A stretch of DNA of 64,000 bases, from NCBI RefSeq assembly GCF_000186705.1, contig NZ_AEUE01000004.1:186001-250000 (forward strand), in the 5' to 3' direction. Shown here piece by piece: positions 9,733 through 18,465 of the stretch. How positions within the stretch are numbered: the first letter of the stretch is position 1; the number at the start of each line of letters is the position of its first letter. The position numbers were made by a program, and so were the translations under genes. A model generated the notes under the pieces. That model made no database searches. It was given only the letters and a program-made list of their open reading frames with translations, and was not told the DNA's origin. Source of the stretch: Citromicrobium sp. JLT1363 (GTDB lineage: Bacteria > Pseudomonadota > Alphaproteobacteria > Sphingomonadales > Sphingomonadaceae).

Positions 9733-10848
9733 TCAGATCGGCTGCGCGCAGACTTCGAACATCTCTGCGGTGGCGGTGTGGTTGTCGACCGGCGGGCCCT
9801 TGCCGATCTGGCCGTGGCAAATCGCGAGCGAGCTTTCGACGATGTACTTGCAGCGTTCGAACCGGCGTTCGCGGTAGGCGGCGAAAGCCTCTTCGGGCGT
9901 GTCCGCCTTGGCGAGTTCTTCCGCCAGCACGATGCTGTCCTCGATCGCCATGCCTGCGCCCTGACCAAGATGCGGGGTCGTCGCGTGGACGGCATCGCCC
10001 AGCAGCACGACGCGGCCGTTGCTCCACGGACCGGAAAGCATCATGCCCTCCAGCGGGCGGTAGACCACGCCTTCGTCGTCGGTGATCTTGGCGGCCATTT
10101 CCTGCAGCTGGGGTGCGGTGTTCGCCAGCTTTTCGCGCATGACCTGCGCGATGCCCTTGGTGTCGTACCACGGATTGCCCGGCTCGGGTGTGGTCACGTA
10201 CATGTACATCAGCTCTTCGCTGATCGGCACCAGCCCCACGCCGGTGGGGCCGTTATAGGCATGCAGCGCGTCCAGATCGGCAGGGCGGGGCAGGTTGTAG
10301 CGCCACACCGCCTGCCCGGTATATTCGGGCTTTTCCGCGTCGGGCAGGATCTTGCTGCGCGTGTCCGAATAGACGCCGTCGGCGCCGATCACGATGTCGT
10401 AGCGACCTTCGCTGCCGTCTGAGAAGCGGACGGTAACCCCTTCGCCGTCATCGTCGATATTCTCGGCCGTGATGCCCAGCCGGACTTCTGCGCCCGAGGC
10501 GATCGTGCGGTCACCCAGCACCTTGTGCAGCGCCGGCCGGCCGATGCCGACATTGGCGGGATAGCCTTCGACCAGCCGCGGGCTGGGCACGCGTGCGACC
10601 TGCGTGCCGTCGGGCGCGTGGACGGCAACGAAGTCGAAACCGACCGAGGCGTCTATATAGGCTTCGAGCAGGCCGAGCTGGTTCATCGCCCGCAGGACAT
10701 TGCCCTGCTGGATGATGCCGACGCCGTAGACCGCCCATTCGGGGTCTTTCTCGATCACGGTGACCGTATGCCCGTCGCGGCGCAGCGCGATCGCGGCGGT
10801 CATTCCGCCGATGCCGCCGCCAATGACGAGGACTTCCAGGTTATTCAT
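9733..10848 (-). CDS. FAD-dependent aromatic monooxygenase (salicylate/3-hydroxybenzoate hydroxylase type)
   Basis: This 371-residue group A flavoprotein monooxygenase shows the dinucleotide motif GGGIGG near the N-terminus, a DG-type motif (IGADGVYSDTRS) and the FAD ribityl motif GDAVHATTPHLGQGAG. Relatives add a hydroxyl ortho or para to an existing one, using NAD(P)H. It is the first gene of the eight-gene operon, with GGGAGTT eight bases before ATG. It would prepare the substrate for the extradiol dioxygenase. The LysR gene is divergent across a 113-base promoter region. The substrate is not deducible. Confidence 0.87.
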   Translation of the reverse strand: MNNLEVLVIGGGIGGMTAAIALRRDGHTVTVIEKDPEWAVYGVGIIQQGNVLRAMNQLGLLEAYIDASVGFDFVAVHAPDGTQVARVPSPRLVEGYPANVGIGRPALHKVLGDRTIASGAEVRLGITAENIDDDGEGVTVRFSDGSEGRYDIVIGADGVYSDTRSKILPDAEKPEYTGQAVWRYNLPRPADLDALHAYNGPTGVGLVPISEELMYMYVTTPEPGNPWYDTKGIAQVMREKLANTAPQLQEMAAKITDDEGVVYRPLEGMMLSGPWSNGRVVLLGDAVHATTPHLGQGAGMAIEDSIVLAEELAKADTPEEAFAAYRERRFERCKYIVESSLAICHGQIGKGPPVDNHTATAEMFEVCAQPI

Positions 10849-10930
10849 TATCCAACTCCCTCCCGCGCGGCCTTTAGGCTCTGGCAAGAGCAATCCCACC
10901 TGCCGCTTGATCGGTCCAATTTTTTCTTTT

Positions 10931-10947
10931 GCTGACTTATCATCAGC
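10931..10947. promoter_or_regulatory. LysR-type T-N11-A dyad between the regulator and the aromatic operon
   Basis: GCTGA and TCAGC form inverted arms around seven bases and fit T-N11-A, the LysR-family operator pattern. The dyad lies 14 bases upstream of the LysR ATG and 83 bases upstream of the monooxygenase start. It probably serves autoregulation and activation of the divergent operon. Confidence 0.55.
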
Positions 10948-10961
10948 GGTATCGATGCGAC

Positions 10962-11906
10962 ATGCGGCTAGACAATTTCGATCTCAATCTGCTGGTGGCG
11001 TTCGATGTCCTGATGCAGGAACAGAATGTTACGAAGGCAGCCAACCGGCTTAACGTGACGCAATCCGCCATGAGCGCGTCGCTCAAGCGGCTGCGCGAGA
11101 GCTTCCAGGACGATATCCTCGCCCAGCATGGCAAGCGCATGATCCCGACGCCTTTCGCGCTGACCATGCAGGCTGAGGTTTCTGGCAAGATATCCGAACT
11201 GCGCGCCCTCATTGCCCGGCAGGGGCGGTTTGATCCGCGCCATGCCGAACGCCGGTTCCGGATCGCCGCGTCGGACTACATCACTACGGTGCTGTTCGCC
11301 CCCCTGCTGAACTCGCTGGCGCAGGAGGCCCCCTCGATCCGCTTTGCGTTCGAATTGCCCGGCCCGGATTCGCAGATTGCGCTCGGCAACGGGGACCTGG
11401 ACCTGATGCTGACACCCGAAGTGTTCGTGCATCCCGACCATCCCTACGAACTGGTGTTCGAGGAACGGCACGTGACCGTGGCCAGTCTCGACAATCCGAT
11501 GGTGGAGGACGGGCTCTCCCGCTCCACCTTCGTCAATTCCGGCCATGTCGGGGTGAGCGTTGCGCGCAAGCATACCTTCGCGGAAGAGTGGTTCAGTCGC
11601 CACGGGGTGGAGCGACGGATCGAGGTGCGGGCACCTTCCTTCATCCAGGCGCCGTTTCTCGTGCCGGGAACGATGCGGTTATGCGTGATGCACGAAAGGC
11701 TGGCGCATTACATGGCGCAGCTGCTTCCGCTGAAAATCCTGGAAACGCCGTTTCCCATCCCGCCCATGCGTGAAATGGTGCAGTTCCACGCCACGCGCGA
11801 AGCCGACCCTGGCCTGCAGTGGCTCCGACAGAAGATCGGCGCGATGGCATCGCGCAGCCAGGTCAGCCCAGCATCTGCGGCAGCCACAGGGACAGGCCGG
11901 GAATAG
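10962..11906 (+). CDS. LysR-family regulator of the divergent aromatic operon (NodD/LinR-like)
   Basis: The 314-residue regulator has an N-terminal winged HTH (residues about 4-62, DLNLLVAFDVLM then TQSAMSASLKRLRE) and a C-terminal periplasmic-binding-like effector domain. The opening RLDNFDLNLL is typical of the NodD/NahR/LinR branch, whose members sense aromatics. The ATG giving this N-terminus is preferred over an in-frame TTG 33 bases upstream. Divergent placement and the T-N11-A dyad in the shared intergenic region indicate control of the monooxygenase-to-FAH operon. The inducer is unknown. Confidence 0.9.
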   Translation: MRLDNFDLNLLVAFDVLMQEQNVTKAANRLNVTQSAMSASLKRLRESFQDDILAQHGKRMIPTPFALTMQAEVSGKISELRALIARQGRFDPRHAERRFRIAASDYITTVLFAPLLNSLAQEAPSIRFAFELPGPDSQIALGNGDLDLMLTPEVFVHPDHPYELVFEERHVTVASLDNPMVEDGLSRSTFVNSGHVGVSVARKHTFAEEWFSRHGVERRIEVRAPSFIQAPFLVPGTMRLCVMHERLAHYMAQLLPLKILETPFPIPPMREMVQFHATREADPGLQWLRQKIGAMASRSQVSPASAAATGTGRE

Positions 11907-12227
11907 TGATCACCAGCAGCATGCTGGTCATCGCCGGGCCCAGCAGCTCTGCCAGCTGGGCAGGGGCCTGCAATACTGCCAGCACCCCGCCGAACAGCGA
12001 TTTGCCGGTCCAGCGTGCGTAGGCAAGCGCATCGGCGTGCGCGACATGGACCACGGGATGATCCGGAAGGGTGGAACTTCGGCGGTGCGGGCGGGGCGTT
12101 CTTCCGGGCAGAAGGCATTGCTGCCCATCGGGAAGCGCCCCCCTGGAAGATACACGACATCCGTCGTTTCCGGCGGTCTGGCACCTTCCGGGCTGGCAAT
12201 TCCGCCTTGCATCTTCGTTGGGGTCAA
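11863..12227 (-). pseudogene. Composite gene scar: formylglycine-generating enzyme fragments fused to a TRAP permease C-terminus
   Basis: No intact gene fits this stretch. From 12227 to about 12060 one frame encodes the start of a formylglycine-generating (sulfatase-maturing) enzyme: VVYLPGGRFPMGSNAF then PEERP. From about 12063 to 11995 another frame encodes a later FGE segment (HPVVHVAHADALAYARWTGK), so the intervening segment is deleted and the frame shifted. From about 11994 to the stop the frame ends LVITIPGLSLWLPQML, resembling the C-terminus of TRAP transporter large permeases. The scar runs into the 3' end of the LysR gene. FGE identity is fairly secure; TRAP identity rests on a short stretch. 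Confidence 0.6.
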
Positions 12228-13210
12228 AAAGCGTCCATGTCGTCTGCAATGACGAAGGGGCCATCATAAGCCTCGGCGATCTGCCGCAGATATTCCGCAT
12301 GCCTGGCATCCGCAGCGGCCCAGCCCGAAAAATGAGTGACCGCGACCGCGCCGACCCGCGATCTGCTCGCCAGTGCGCCTACGTCCGATGCGGACAGGTG
12401 ATGATCGCTCAGATGGGTCTGCATCTGCTTCAGGATCGGTTCGGGCATGCCGGGATTGGCCATCCGCATCCGTTCGATAGTCAGGGGAATGTCCATCATC
12501 TCCGCCACCAGCAGATCCGCATCCATCGCCAGCGTCTCCACCGCATCGCTCGGCCCGGTATCCCCTGTATAGACGATCGACCGCCCGGGTAGATCGAAAC
12601 GGTAGGAGAGCGATTGGAACCGCTGCGCCAGTTCGCTTTGCGGAGGGAAACTGTAATGCGTGTTGGATGCCACTTGCACCCTCATGCCATCGACGGTGAT
12701 GCTATCGCCGTCGCGCAGCTCCACGACTTCGATCCCGGCGCGGTGATCGATTGGCGGGGCACCCGCGACCCCATAATTGGCTGTCGCTCCCGGCACCATG
12801 GAGGCAAGCAGCCCCTCGACCATCTCACGCGTGCCCGGCGGGCCGTAGATCGTGAGCGGATCGCTGGCGCTGGTCTGGAACCTGAGGCCAAGGATTGCGG
12901 CCAGCCCGCCAGTATGGTCGAAGTGCAGATGCGAGACAAAGACGCCGTCGATCATCTTGCTCTGCACTTCGACCTTGCTGATCTGCCCCGCCGTGCCGTC
13001 GCCGACATCGACGAGGTAGTCCTTGCCGGCGAAGCGCAGCAGGTTGGCAGGTTGCGACCTTCCCGGATTGGTGACCGGCCCGCCCGACGTGCCCAGCGTG
13101 ATCCACGTGCCCACACGGTCCCGCATGGTATCCGCAGATTGTGCCGCGGCGGGCCCGGCGAGCGTAATGGCAGCGGCGAGCGCGATCGGGAGGGCCTTGA
13201 ACGTCATCAC
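12224..13210 (-). CDS. exported MBL-fold metallo-hydrolase
   Basis: The 328-residue protein has a clear Sec signal peptide (ALPIALAAAITLAGPAAAQ). The metallo-beta-lactamase fold has the zinc motif SHLHFDHTGG, then SNTHYSFPP, YTGDTGPSD and a final THFSG. It resembles the RNase Z-like periplasmic MBL hydrolases, a group that includes the AtsA-type arylsulfatases and lactonases. It lies two bases after the TonB receptor stop and surely shares its transcript, so it may act in the periplasm on the compound the receptor imports. Two ATG codons occur in tandem at the start. The substrate is not known. Confidence 0.82.
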   Translation of the reverse strand: MMTFKALPIALAAAITLAGPAAAQSADTMRDRVGTWITLGTSGGPVTNPGRSQPANLLRFAGKDYLVDVGDGTAGQISKVEVQSKMIDGVFVSHLHFDHTGGLAAILGLRFQTSASDPLTIYGPPGTREMVEGLLASMVPGATANYGVAGAPPIDHRAGIEVVELRDGDSITVDGMRVQVASNTHYSFPPQSELAQRFQSLSYRFDLPGRSIVYTGDTGPSDAVETLAMDADLLVAEMMDIPLTIERMRMANPGMPEPILKQMQTHLSDHHLSASDVGALASRSRVGAVAVTHFSGWAAADARHAEYLRQIAEAYDGPFVIADDMDAF

Positions 13211-13212
13211 GG

Positions 13213-15729
13213 TCAGAACTGGAAGCCGACCCGCACGCCGAAGGTGCGCGGCGGTTCGTACTTCACCGAAGCGACATTCGCTGCGCCCAGCTGGTAAAGC
13301 GAAGGCATGGCCTCGTTCGTCAGGTTGCGCACGAAGACACCGGCGGTGAAGCCCTTGTCGTAGGAGACGAGGGAGATGCTGGCGTCCAGCGTGATATCGT
13401 CACCGCTATTGCCGGTCGGCAGATAGTTGAACCCGATGATGCGGTTGCTGCGATAGCGGCCGTCGACAGTCGCGATGATTTCGTAATCGCGCATTGCGAA
13501 GGTCTGCTGCAGGCCCAGGTTCACGGTCCACTTCGGCGCATTCAGCGCCTGCTTGCCCGAACAATCGATGGTGAACGTGCGCTGGGGCGTGAGGTTCTGC
13601 GTGTAGTCGCAGCCCGTCACCGGCGTCAGGAAGTTGGGCGGGTCGGTCGCGTCGGACAGGTCGACCTGCTCATACACGAAGCGATCGAAGGTCGCGTCGA
13701 GATACTGGACGCCGCCGCGCAGGACGGTGCTCTGTGTCACCAGCGCCTGGAAATCGACTTCGAAGCCCTTGATCGAGGATTCCCCGACGTTGCGGGTGTA
13801 GAACGAGTTGTTGCCCCGATCGTCAACGCCCAGAGCGGCCAGCTGCTGGCCGGTATAATCCCAGTAGAACGCTTCGAGGTTCACCTGCAGGCGGTTGTCG
13901 AAGAAGCTGTTCTTGGCGCCGATCGTGTAGGCGTCGATATATTCAGGATCATATTCTTCCTGCCCGAAGGTCAGGTTGAAGCCGCCTGCGCGAAAGCCCG
14001 TTTCGAAGCTGGCGTAGAGCAGGTTATCCGGCGTGACGTCGTATTCCAGTGCGGCGCGCCAGGTGACCTGGTCGTCGCTCGCGGTCCGATCGATCTGCGT
14101 CGGAGTGACGATCAGCAGTGCCTGCGGTCCCGTTGGGCCGAAGGGGCCGTACGGGAAGGTTCCGTAGGGGGACGGGCGGGTCAGCGGCGAGCCTGCGGGG
14201 AACAGCGCAGGATCGAGCTGGGAAATGGTATCCTCAAGCGTGAGGCCGACCGGTATCGTCGGGACCTGGGGGCAGCTTGGCGGGCCGGCCACGGGCTGGA
14301 TCAGGCACACCCCGGCGATCGCAACCGACAGGGCATCGATCGACCTGTTCTCGTCCGTGTAGCGGATACCGCCGACAATCCGGAAATCGTCCGTCACGCT
14401 GAAGCTTCCGCGTGCGAAGATAGCGGAGGATTCGGTCGATGTGTCGAACTCCTGCAGCGATACGGTCGAGAACTGGTTGTACGAATTCACGCCTTCCACA
14501 TTCTCGTCGAAGTAGTAGGCACCCACGAGCCATTCCAGCGGACCGGCATAGCCCGAAAGCCGACCTTCGACGCTGAACTGTTCCGCCATGTCCTGGTTGA
14601 TACCCGCCTTGAAAGGCGCGCCGTTGAACAGATTGTCGAGTCTCGATTGGCGGTATGCGGGGATGATCACCAGGTCGGCGAAACCAAGATCGGCGTTGAA
14701 TTCCGCGTTCACGCCCCAGTACTCGTCATCCCGGAACGGATAGGCATAACCGGTTACCGGCGAATACAGCGGCGCGGCCGTCGCATTGTTCTCGATGAAG
14801 TCGAGCGTCTGCGGAGCGAACAGGCCGGTGAAGGGCTCGCTCACGTTCGCAGGAGAAGGCACGAACTGCCAGTTCGGCACCGTGGCATTGGGCGTAAACG
14901 GCGAGAAGGTGTAGACGCCGTCCACATCCAGACCGGGCCCGGTACCTTTCGAAGTCGAATAGTCGGCGGACAGGCGCAGATCGATATCCGGCGACAGATC
15001 GAACAGGACTTGCCCGCGCAGGGCCAGATTTTCCGCTGCACCCGTCCCGTCGGAATAGTATCCGTCCCGGTCTGTCCATGCTCCGGCAAACCTCGCTGCA
15101 GCGCTGTCGCCCAGAGGGACGTTCACGACACCGTTGAACTCCAGCGCGTCGTAATTGCCGTATTGCGCGGAAACGCTGCCCTCGGTCACACCGAGGCGCG
15201 GAATGTTGGGAATGACGTTGACGGCACCGCCGGTCGCATTGCGACCGTAAAGAGTGCCCTGGGGCCCCTTGAGCACTTCCACTCGATTCACGTCAAGGAA
15301 GGATGCGACGGTGGACGAGGGGCGGCCGATATAGACGCCGTCCAGATTGAAGGCCACGGCCGGGTTCGTGTAGCCGTTATTGGCGAAATTGCCGACGCCG
15401 CGCACGAAATAGCCGACGTTCGCGCCACCTGCTTCGGGCACGTATAGCGCGGGGGCAACCTTGTTGAGCTGCGTCACGTCGGCCACCCCGGAGCGCGTCA
15501 GCTCTTCGCCGCTCGCCGCATTGATCGGAATAGCTGCGTCCTGCAGCGTTTCCTCGCGACGCTGTGCAGTGACGATAATTTCGTTGAGGCCGCCGCGGGG
15601 CTGCTGCTGGGCGGTGGTCGCATCCTCGCCCGTTGCGTCGGTTTGCGTTTCGTCCGCTGTTTGCGCGTGGGCGGGCATAGCCAACATCGCAAGCGCCATG
15701 GCAGTGCTCGTCAGAACACGGTTCTTCAT
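13213..15729 (-). CDS. TonB-dependent outer-membrane receptor of the aromatic island
   Basis: The 838-residue protein has a signal peptide (ending AHAQ), a TonB box-like EIIVTAQRR near residue 55, a plug domain and a 22-strand barrel ending in aromatic Phe. I chose the ATG after GGGGAGG rather than the in-frame ATG 24 bases upstream. Sphingomonads import lignin-derived aromatics through such receptors. Position opposite a PcaK-like carrier and pobA suggests a substrate such as 4-hydroxybenzoate or a conjugate. No iron-type operator is obvious at its promoter, which supports a non-siderophore role. Confidence 0.88.
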   Translation of the reverse strand: MKNRVLTSTAMALAMLAMPAHAQTADETQTDATGEDATTAQQQPRGGLNEIIVTAQRREETLQDAAIPINAASGEELTRSGVADVTQLNKVAPALYVPEAGGANVGYFVRGVGNFANNGYTNPAVAFNLDGVYIGRPSSTVASFLDVNRVEVLKGPQGTLYGRNATGGAVNVIPNIPRLGVTEGSVSAQYGNYDALEFNGVVNVPLGDSAAARFAGAWTDRDGYYSDGTGAAENLALRGQVLFDLSPDIDLRLSADYSTSKGTGPGLDVDGVYTFSPFTPNATVPNWQFVPSPANVSEPFTGLFAPQTLDFIENNATAAPLYSPVTGYAYPFRDDEYWGVNAEFNADLGFADLVIIPAYRQSRLDNLFNGAPFKAGINQDMAEQFSVEGRLSGYAGPLEWLVGAYYFDENVEGVNSYNQFSTVSLQEFDTSTESSAIFARGSFSVTDDFRIVGGIRYTDENRSIDALSVAIAGVCLIQPVAGPPSCPQVPTIPVGLTLEDTISQLDPALFPAGSPLTRPSPYGTFPYGPFGPTGPQALLIVTPTQIDRTASDDQVTWRAALEYDVTPDNLLYASFETGFRAGGFNLTFGQEEYDPEYIDAYTIGAKNSFFDNRLQVNLEAFYWDYTGQQLAALGVDDRGNNSFYTRNVGESSIKGFEVDFQALVTQSTVLRGGVQYLDATFDRFVYEQVDLSDATDPPNFLTPVTGCDYTQNLTPQRTFTIDCSGKQALNAPKWTVNLGLQQTFAMRDYEIIATVDGRYRSNRIIGFNYLPTGNSGDDITLDASISLVSYDKGFTAGVFVRNLTNEAMPSLYQLGAANVASVKYEPPRTFGVRVGFQF

Positions 15730-15804
15730 CTTAGTATCCTCCCCAGGGGTCATTTTTGACCTTCGTGAGATCAGGCTGCCGGGTTTTTACGGATTGGTCT
15801 AATC

Positions 15805-15826
15805 GTATGTTTTTGTCCTGACATAC
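15805..15826. promoter_or_regulatory. Inverted repeat in the TonB receptor / MFS-pobA divergent promoter
   Basis: GTATGT and ACATAC are separated by 10 bases. The dyad lies 75 bases from the receptor start and 138 bases from the MFS start, in a 235-base AT-richer divergent region. It could be the operator of a dimeric regulator of both transcripts. The protein that binds it is not known. Confidence 0.45.
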
Positions 15827-15964
15827 AAATCCCATCAATGGATTGGCGGGGCGGCAATTATTGCTTTGATCGCGCAGACTGGGCGGATCGCGGCGGCAAT
15901 GCCCCGTCTCGGAAAAAGTGGCGCGAAAACGCGCACTTCGCCGTGTGTGGATGAGGAGACCGGA

Positions 15965-17287
15965 ATGCACGCAGACCCGCGCGACGCCCGCTCGGTGATC
16001 GAGCAGGATGCGATGACATGGCGGCAGATGCTGATCGTCCTGCTATGTGTACTCCTCAACGGACTCGACGGATTCGACGTCCTCTCCATCAGTTTCGCCT
16101 CGCCGGGCATCGCCGCCGAATGGGGGGTCGACCGGGCAGCGCTGGGCATCATCCTGTCGATAGAACTGGTCGGCATGGCGCTGGGCTCCATCGCGCTGGG
16201 CTGGGCGGCGGACCGGGTGGGTCGCGTGCCGATCATGATCGGCAGCCTGCTGGTGATGGCTGCGGGGATGAGCGCGGCTGCATTATCCACCGGCGTCGTC
16301 ATGCTGGCATGCATCCGCCTTGTTACCGGCATCGGAATCGGCGGCATGCTTGCCTGCAACAACGCCGTGGTCGCCGAAGTCTCGTCGCTCAAATACCGGG
16401 CCGGAGCGGTCGCGCTGATGGCGGCGGGCTATCCTTTCGGTGCCATCGTCGGCGGGTCCATCGCCAGCAGCCTGCTGGTCGAGGGAACCTGGCGCGACAT
16501 CTTCTGGCTGGGTGCGGGCATGACCATCGCCTTCCTTCCCGCGATCATGCTGCTGGTGCCGGAATCGCCGGAGATCATCCTGCGTCGCAATTCTCCCGAT
16601 CGCGCGCTGGCGAAGATCAACCGCACGATGAAGCGGCTCGGCCACGCCGCGCTGGACACCGTGGTGCCGATCGCTCGGGATGAGACGGGTGACAGCTCGG
16701 GCCTCTTTCGGGGTGCCATGCGGCGCATCACCACGCTGCTCGTGATCGCGTACTTCTTCCACATGCTGATGTTCTACTTCGTTCTGAAGTGGATCCCGAA
16801 GATCGTGGTGGATCTGGGGTACGAGCCTGCGAGCGCGGGTAGCGTGCTGGTGTGGGCGAATATCGGCGGGGTGACGGGGTCGCTTCTGTTCAGCTATCTC
16901 ACCACCAGGCTTCCGCTGCGCGGCCTGCTGATCGGCGTGTTCGCGTTCAGCTTCCTCGCGCTTGTCTGGTTCGGCATGAACGCGACCGGGCTGGGCGAGC
17001 TGAAGACCGCTGCCGCCCTGGTCGGTTTCTTCGCCAATGCCGGGGTGGTGGGCCTCTACGCGCTGGTTGCGGCGTCCTACCCGGCACACCTTCGCGCGGG
17101 CGGCACCGGGCTGGTCATCGGGCTGGGCAGGGGCGGCGCGGCGGCCGGCCCGGCTGTGGCGGGTTTCCTGTTCGTCGGTGGCTTCGGCCTGCCGCTGGTC
17201 GCGCTGATGATGGGCGTCGGGTCGCTGGTGGCGGCCGGGGCGATCTTCGTGCTGCGGAGCCCTCCGAAAGCACCGGTTCGGCCATGA
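15965..17287 (+). CDS. AAHS-type MFS transporter for aromatic acids (PcaK-like)
   Basis: The 440-residue carrier has 12 predicted membrane segments. The first segment carries NGLDGFDV, the loop 2-3 motif is GWAADRVGR and the fourth helix has the RLVTGIGIGG pattern. This arrangement is typical of the aromatic acid:H+ symporter family (PcaK, VanK). The start is the ATG after GAGGAGACC; the frame is open another 33 codons upstream but without a site. Its stop overlaps the pobA ATG (ATGA), so 4-hydroxybenzoate, possibly also protocatechuate or vanillate, is the probable substrate. Confidence 0.9.
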   Translation: MHADPRDARSVIEQDAMTWRQMLIVLLCVLLNGLDGFDVLSISFASPGIAAEWGVDRAALGIILSIELVGMALGSIALGWAADRVGRVPIMIGSLLVMAAGMSAAALSTGVVMLACIRLVTGIGIGGMLACNNAVVAEVSSLKYRAGAVALMAAGYPFGAIVGGSIASSLLVEGTWRDIFWLGAGMTIAFLPAIMLLVPESPEIILRRNSPDRALAKINRTMKRLGHAALDTVVPIARDETGDSSGLFRGAMRRITTLLVIAYFFHMLMFYFVLKWIPKIVVDLGYEPASAGSVLVWANIGGVTGSLLFSYLTTRLPLRGLLIGVFAFSFLALVWFGMNATGLGELKTAAALVGFFANAGVVGLYALVAASYPAHLRAGGTGLVIGLGRGGAAAGPAVAGFLFVGGFGLPLVALMMGVGSLVAAGAIFVLRSPPKAPVRP

Positions 17288-18459
17288 GGCGCGTGCAGGT
17301 CTGCATTATCGGCGCGGGGCCGGCCGGGCTGCTTCTCGGCCATCTGCTGAGGGCTGAGGGGGTCGATTGCCTGGTGCTCGATCGGCAGAGCCCGGATTAC
17401 ATCCTCGGTCGCATTCGCGCAGGCGTGCTCGAAACGATCACGGTGTCGCTGATGGAGCGACTTGGCCTCGACGCAAGGCTGAAAGCCGAGGGGCTGTGGC
17501 ATGATGGTTTTCAGCTGGCCGACGGAGAGCGGCTGATACGCATCGACCTTGCCGACCTGACCGGCAGCCGGGTGATGGTCTATGGCCAGACCGAGCTGAC
17601 CCGCGACCTCATGCAGGCCGCGGAAGAGCGCGGGCTGGAGATCGAATACGGCGCGCGCGAGGTTGCGCTGCACGGGATGGAAGGCGACGCGCCGCATGTG
17701 ACGTGGACCGATGCGAATGGCGCGCAGCAGCGGGTGGATTGCCGCTTTATCGTGGGATGCGATGGGTTTCACGGGCCGAGCCGAAAGGCGATACCGGCAA
17801 ATGCCGGAAAGGGCTTCGAAAGGGTCTACCCCTTCGGCTGGCTTGGCATCCTTGCCGATGTGCCGCCCTGCCATCACGAACTGATCTATGCCAGTCACGA
17901 AAGGGGCTTCGCACTGGCGTCCATGCGGAGCGAGACGCGCAGCCGCTATTACATCGACGTGCCAGCGGGCGAGGACGTTGCCAACTGGCCGGACGATCGC
18001 GTGTGGGACGAACTGGCCCTGCGTCTTGGGCCGGAAGCGGCTGCCGGAATTGCGCGCGGACCGAGCATCGAAAAGAGCATCGCCCCCTTGCGCAGCTTCG
18101 TCTTCGAACCGATGCGGTATGGCAGTCTGCTGCTTTGCGGAGATGCGGCCCATATCGTGCCGCCAACCGGGGCCAAGGGCCTCAATCTGGCGGCCAGCGA
18201 CGTGCACTACGCTGCCGAGGCATTGACCGCGTTCTTCTTGCGCAACTGTGACGATGCGGTCGCCGCCTATTCGCAAAAAGCGCTGTCCAGGGTCTGGAAG
18301 GCGGAGCGTTTCAGCTGGTCGCTGACGCGGCTCATGCACCGCGATCCGTCCGGCGGCCCGTTCGAACGCAGGATGCAGCTGGCGGAGCTGGACTACATCG
18401 CATCGAGCCGTGCTGCGCAGACGGCCATCGCCGAAAACTACGTGGGCCTGCCCGTCTGA
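17284..18459 (+). CDS. pobA: 4-hydroxybenzoate 3-monooxygenase PobA
   Basis: The 391-residue flavoprotein is close to the 394 residues of Pseudomonas PobA. The N-terminal FAD motif is GAGPAGLLLG, followed by the GRIRAGVLE segment of PobA, then CDGFHGPSRK (DG motif) and GDAAHIVPPTGAKGLNLA. It converts 4-hydroxybenzoate plus NAD(P)H and O2 to protocatechuate, feeding LigAB. Translation is coupled to the transporter by an ATGA overlap. It converges on the aldo/keto reductase with only six bases between the stops. Confidence 0.95.
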   Translation: MRRVQVCIIGAGPAGLLLGHLLRAEGVDCLVLDRQSPDYILGRIRAGVLETITVSLMERLGLDARLKAEGLWHDGFQLADGERLIRIDLADLTGSRVMVYGQTELTRDLMQAAEERGLEIEYGAREVALHGMEGDAPHVTWTDANGAQQRVDCRFIVGCDGFHGPSRKAIPANAGKGFERVYPFGWLGILADVPPCHHELIYASHERGFALASMRSETRSRYYIDVPAGEDVANWPDDRVWDELALRLGPEAAAGIARGPSIEKSIAPLRSFVFEPMRYGSLLLCGDAAHIVPPTGAKGLNLAASDVHYAAEALTAFFLRNCDDAVAAYSQKALSRVWKAERFSWSLTRLMHRDPSGGPFERRMQLAELDYIASSRAAQTAIAENYVGLPV

Positions 18460-18465
18460 TCCGGC

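Noticed and set aside
13213-15753. Longer TonB receptor start at 15753
   Set aside because: The ATG at 15729 follows GGGGAGG and begins a proper signal peptide; the earlier ATG does not.
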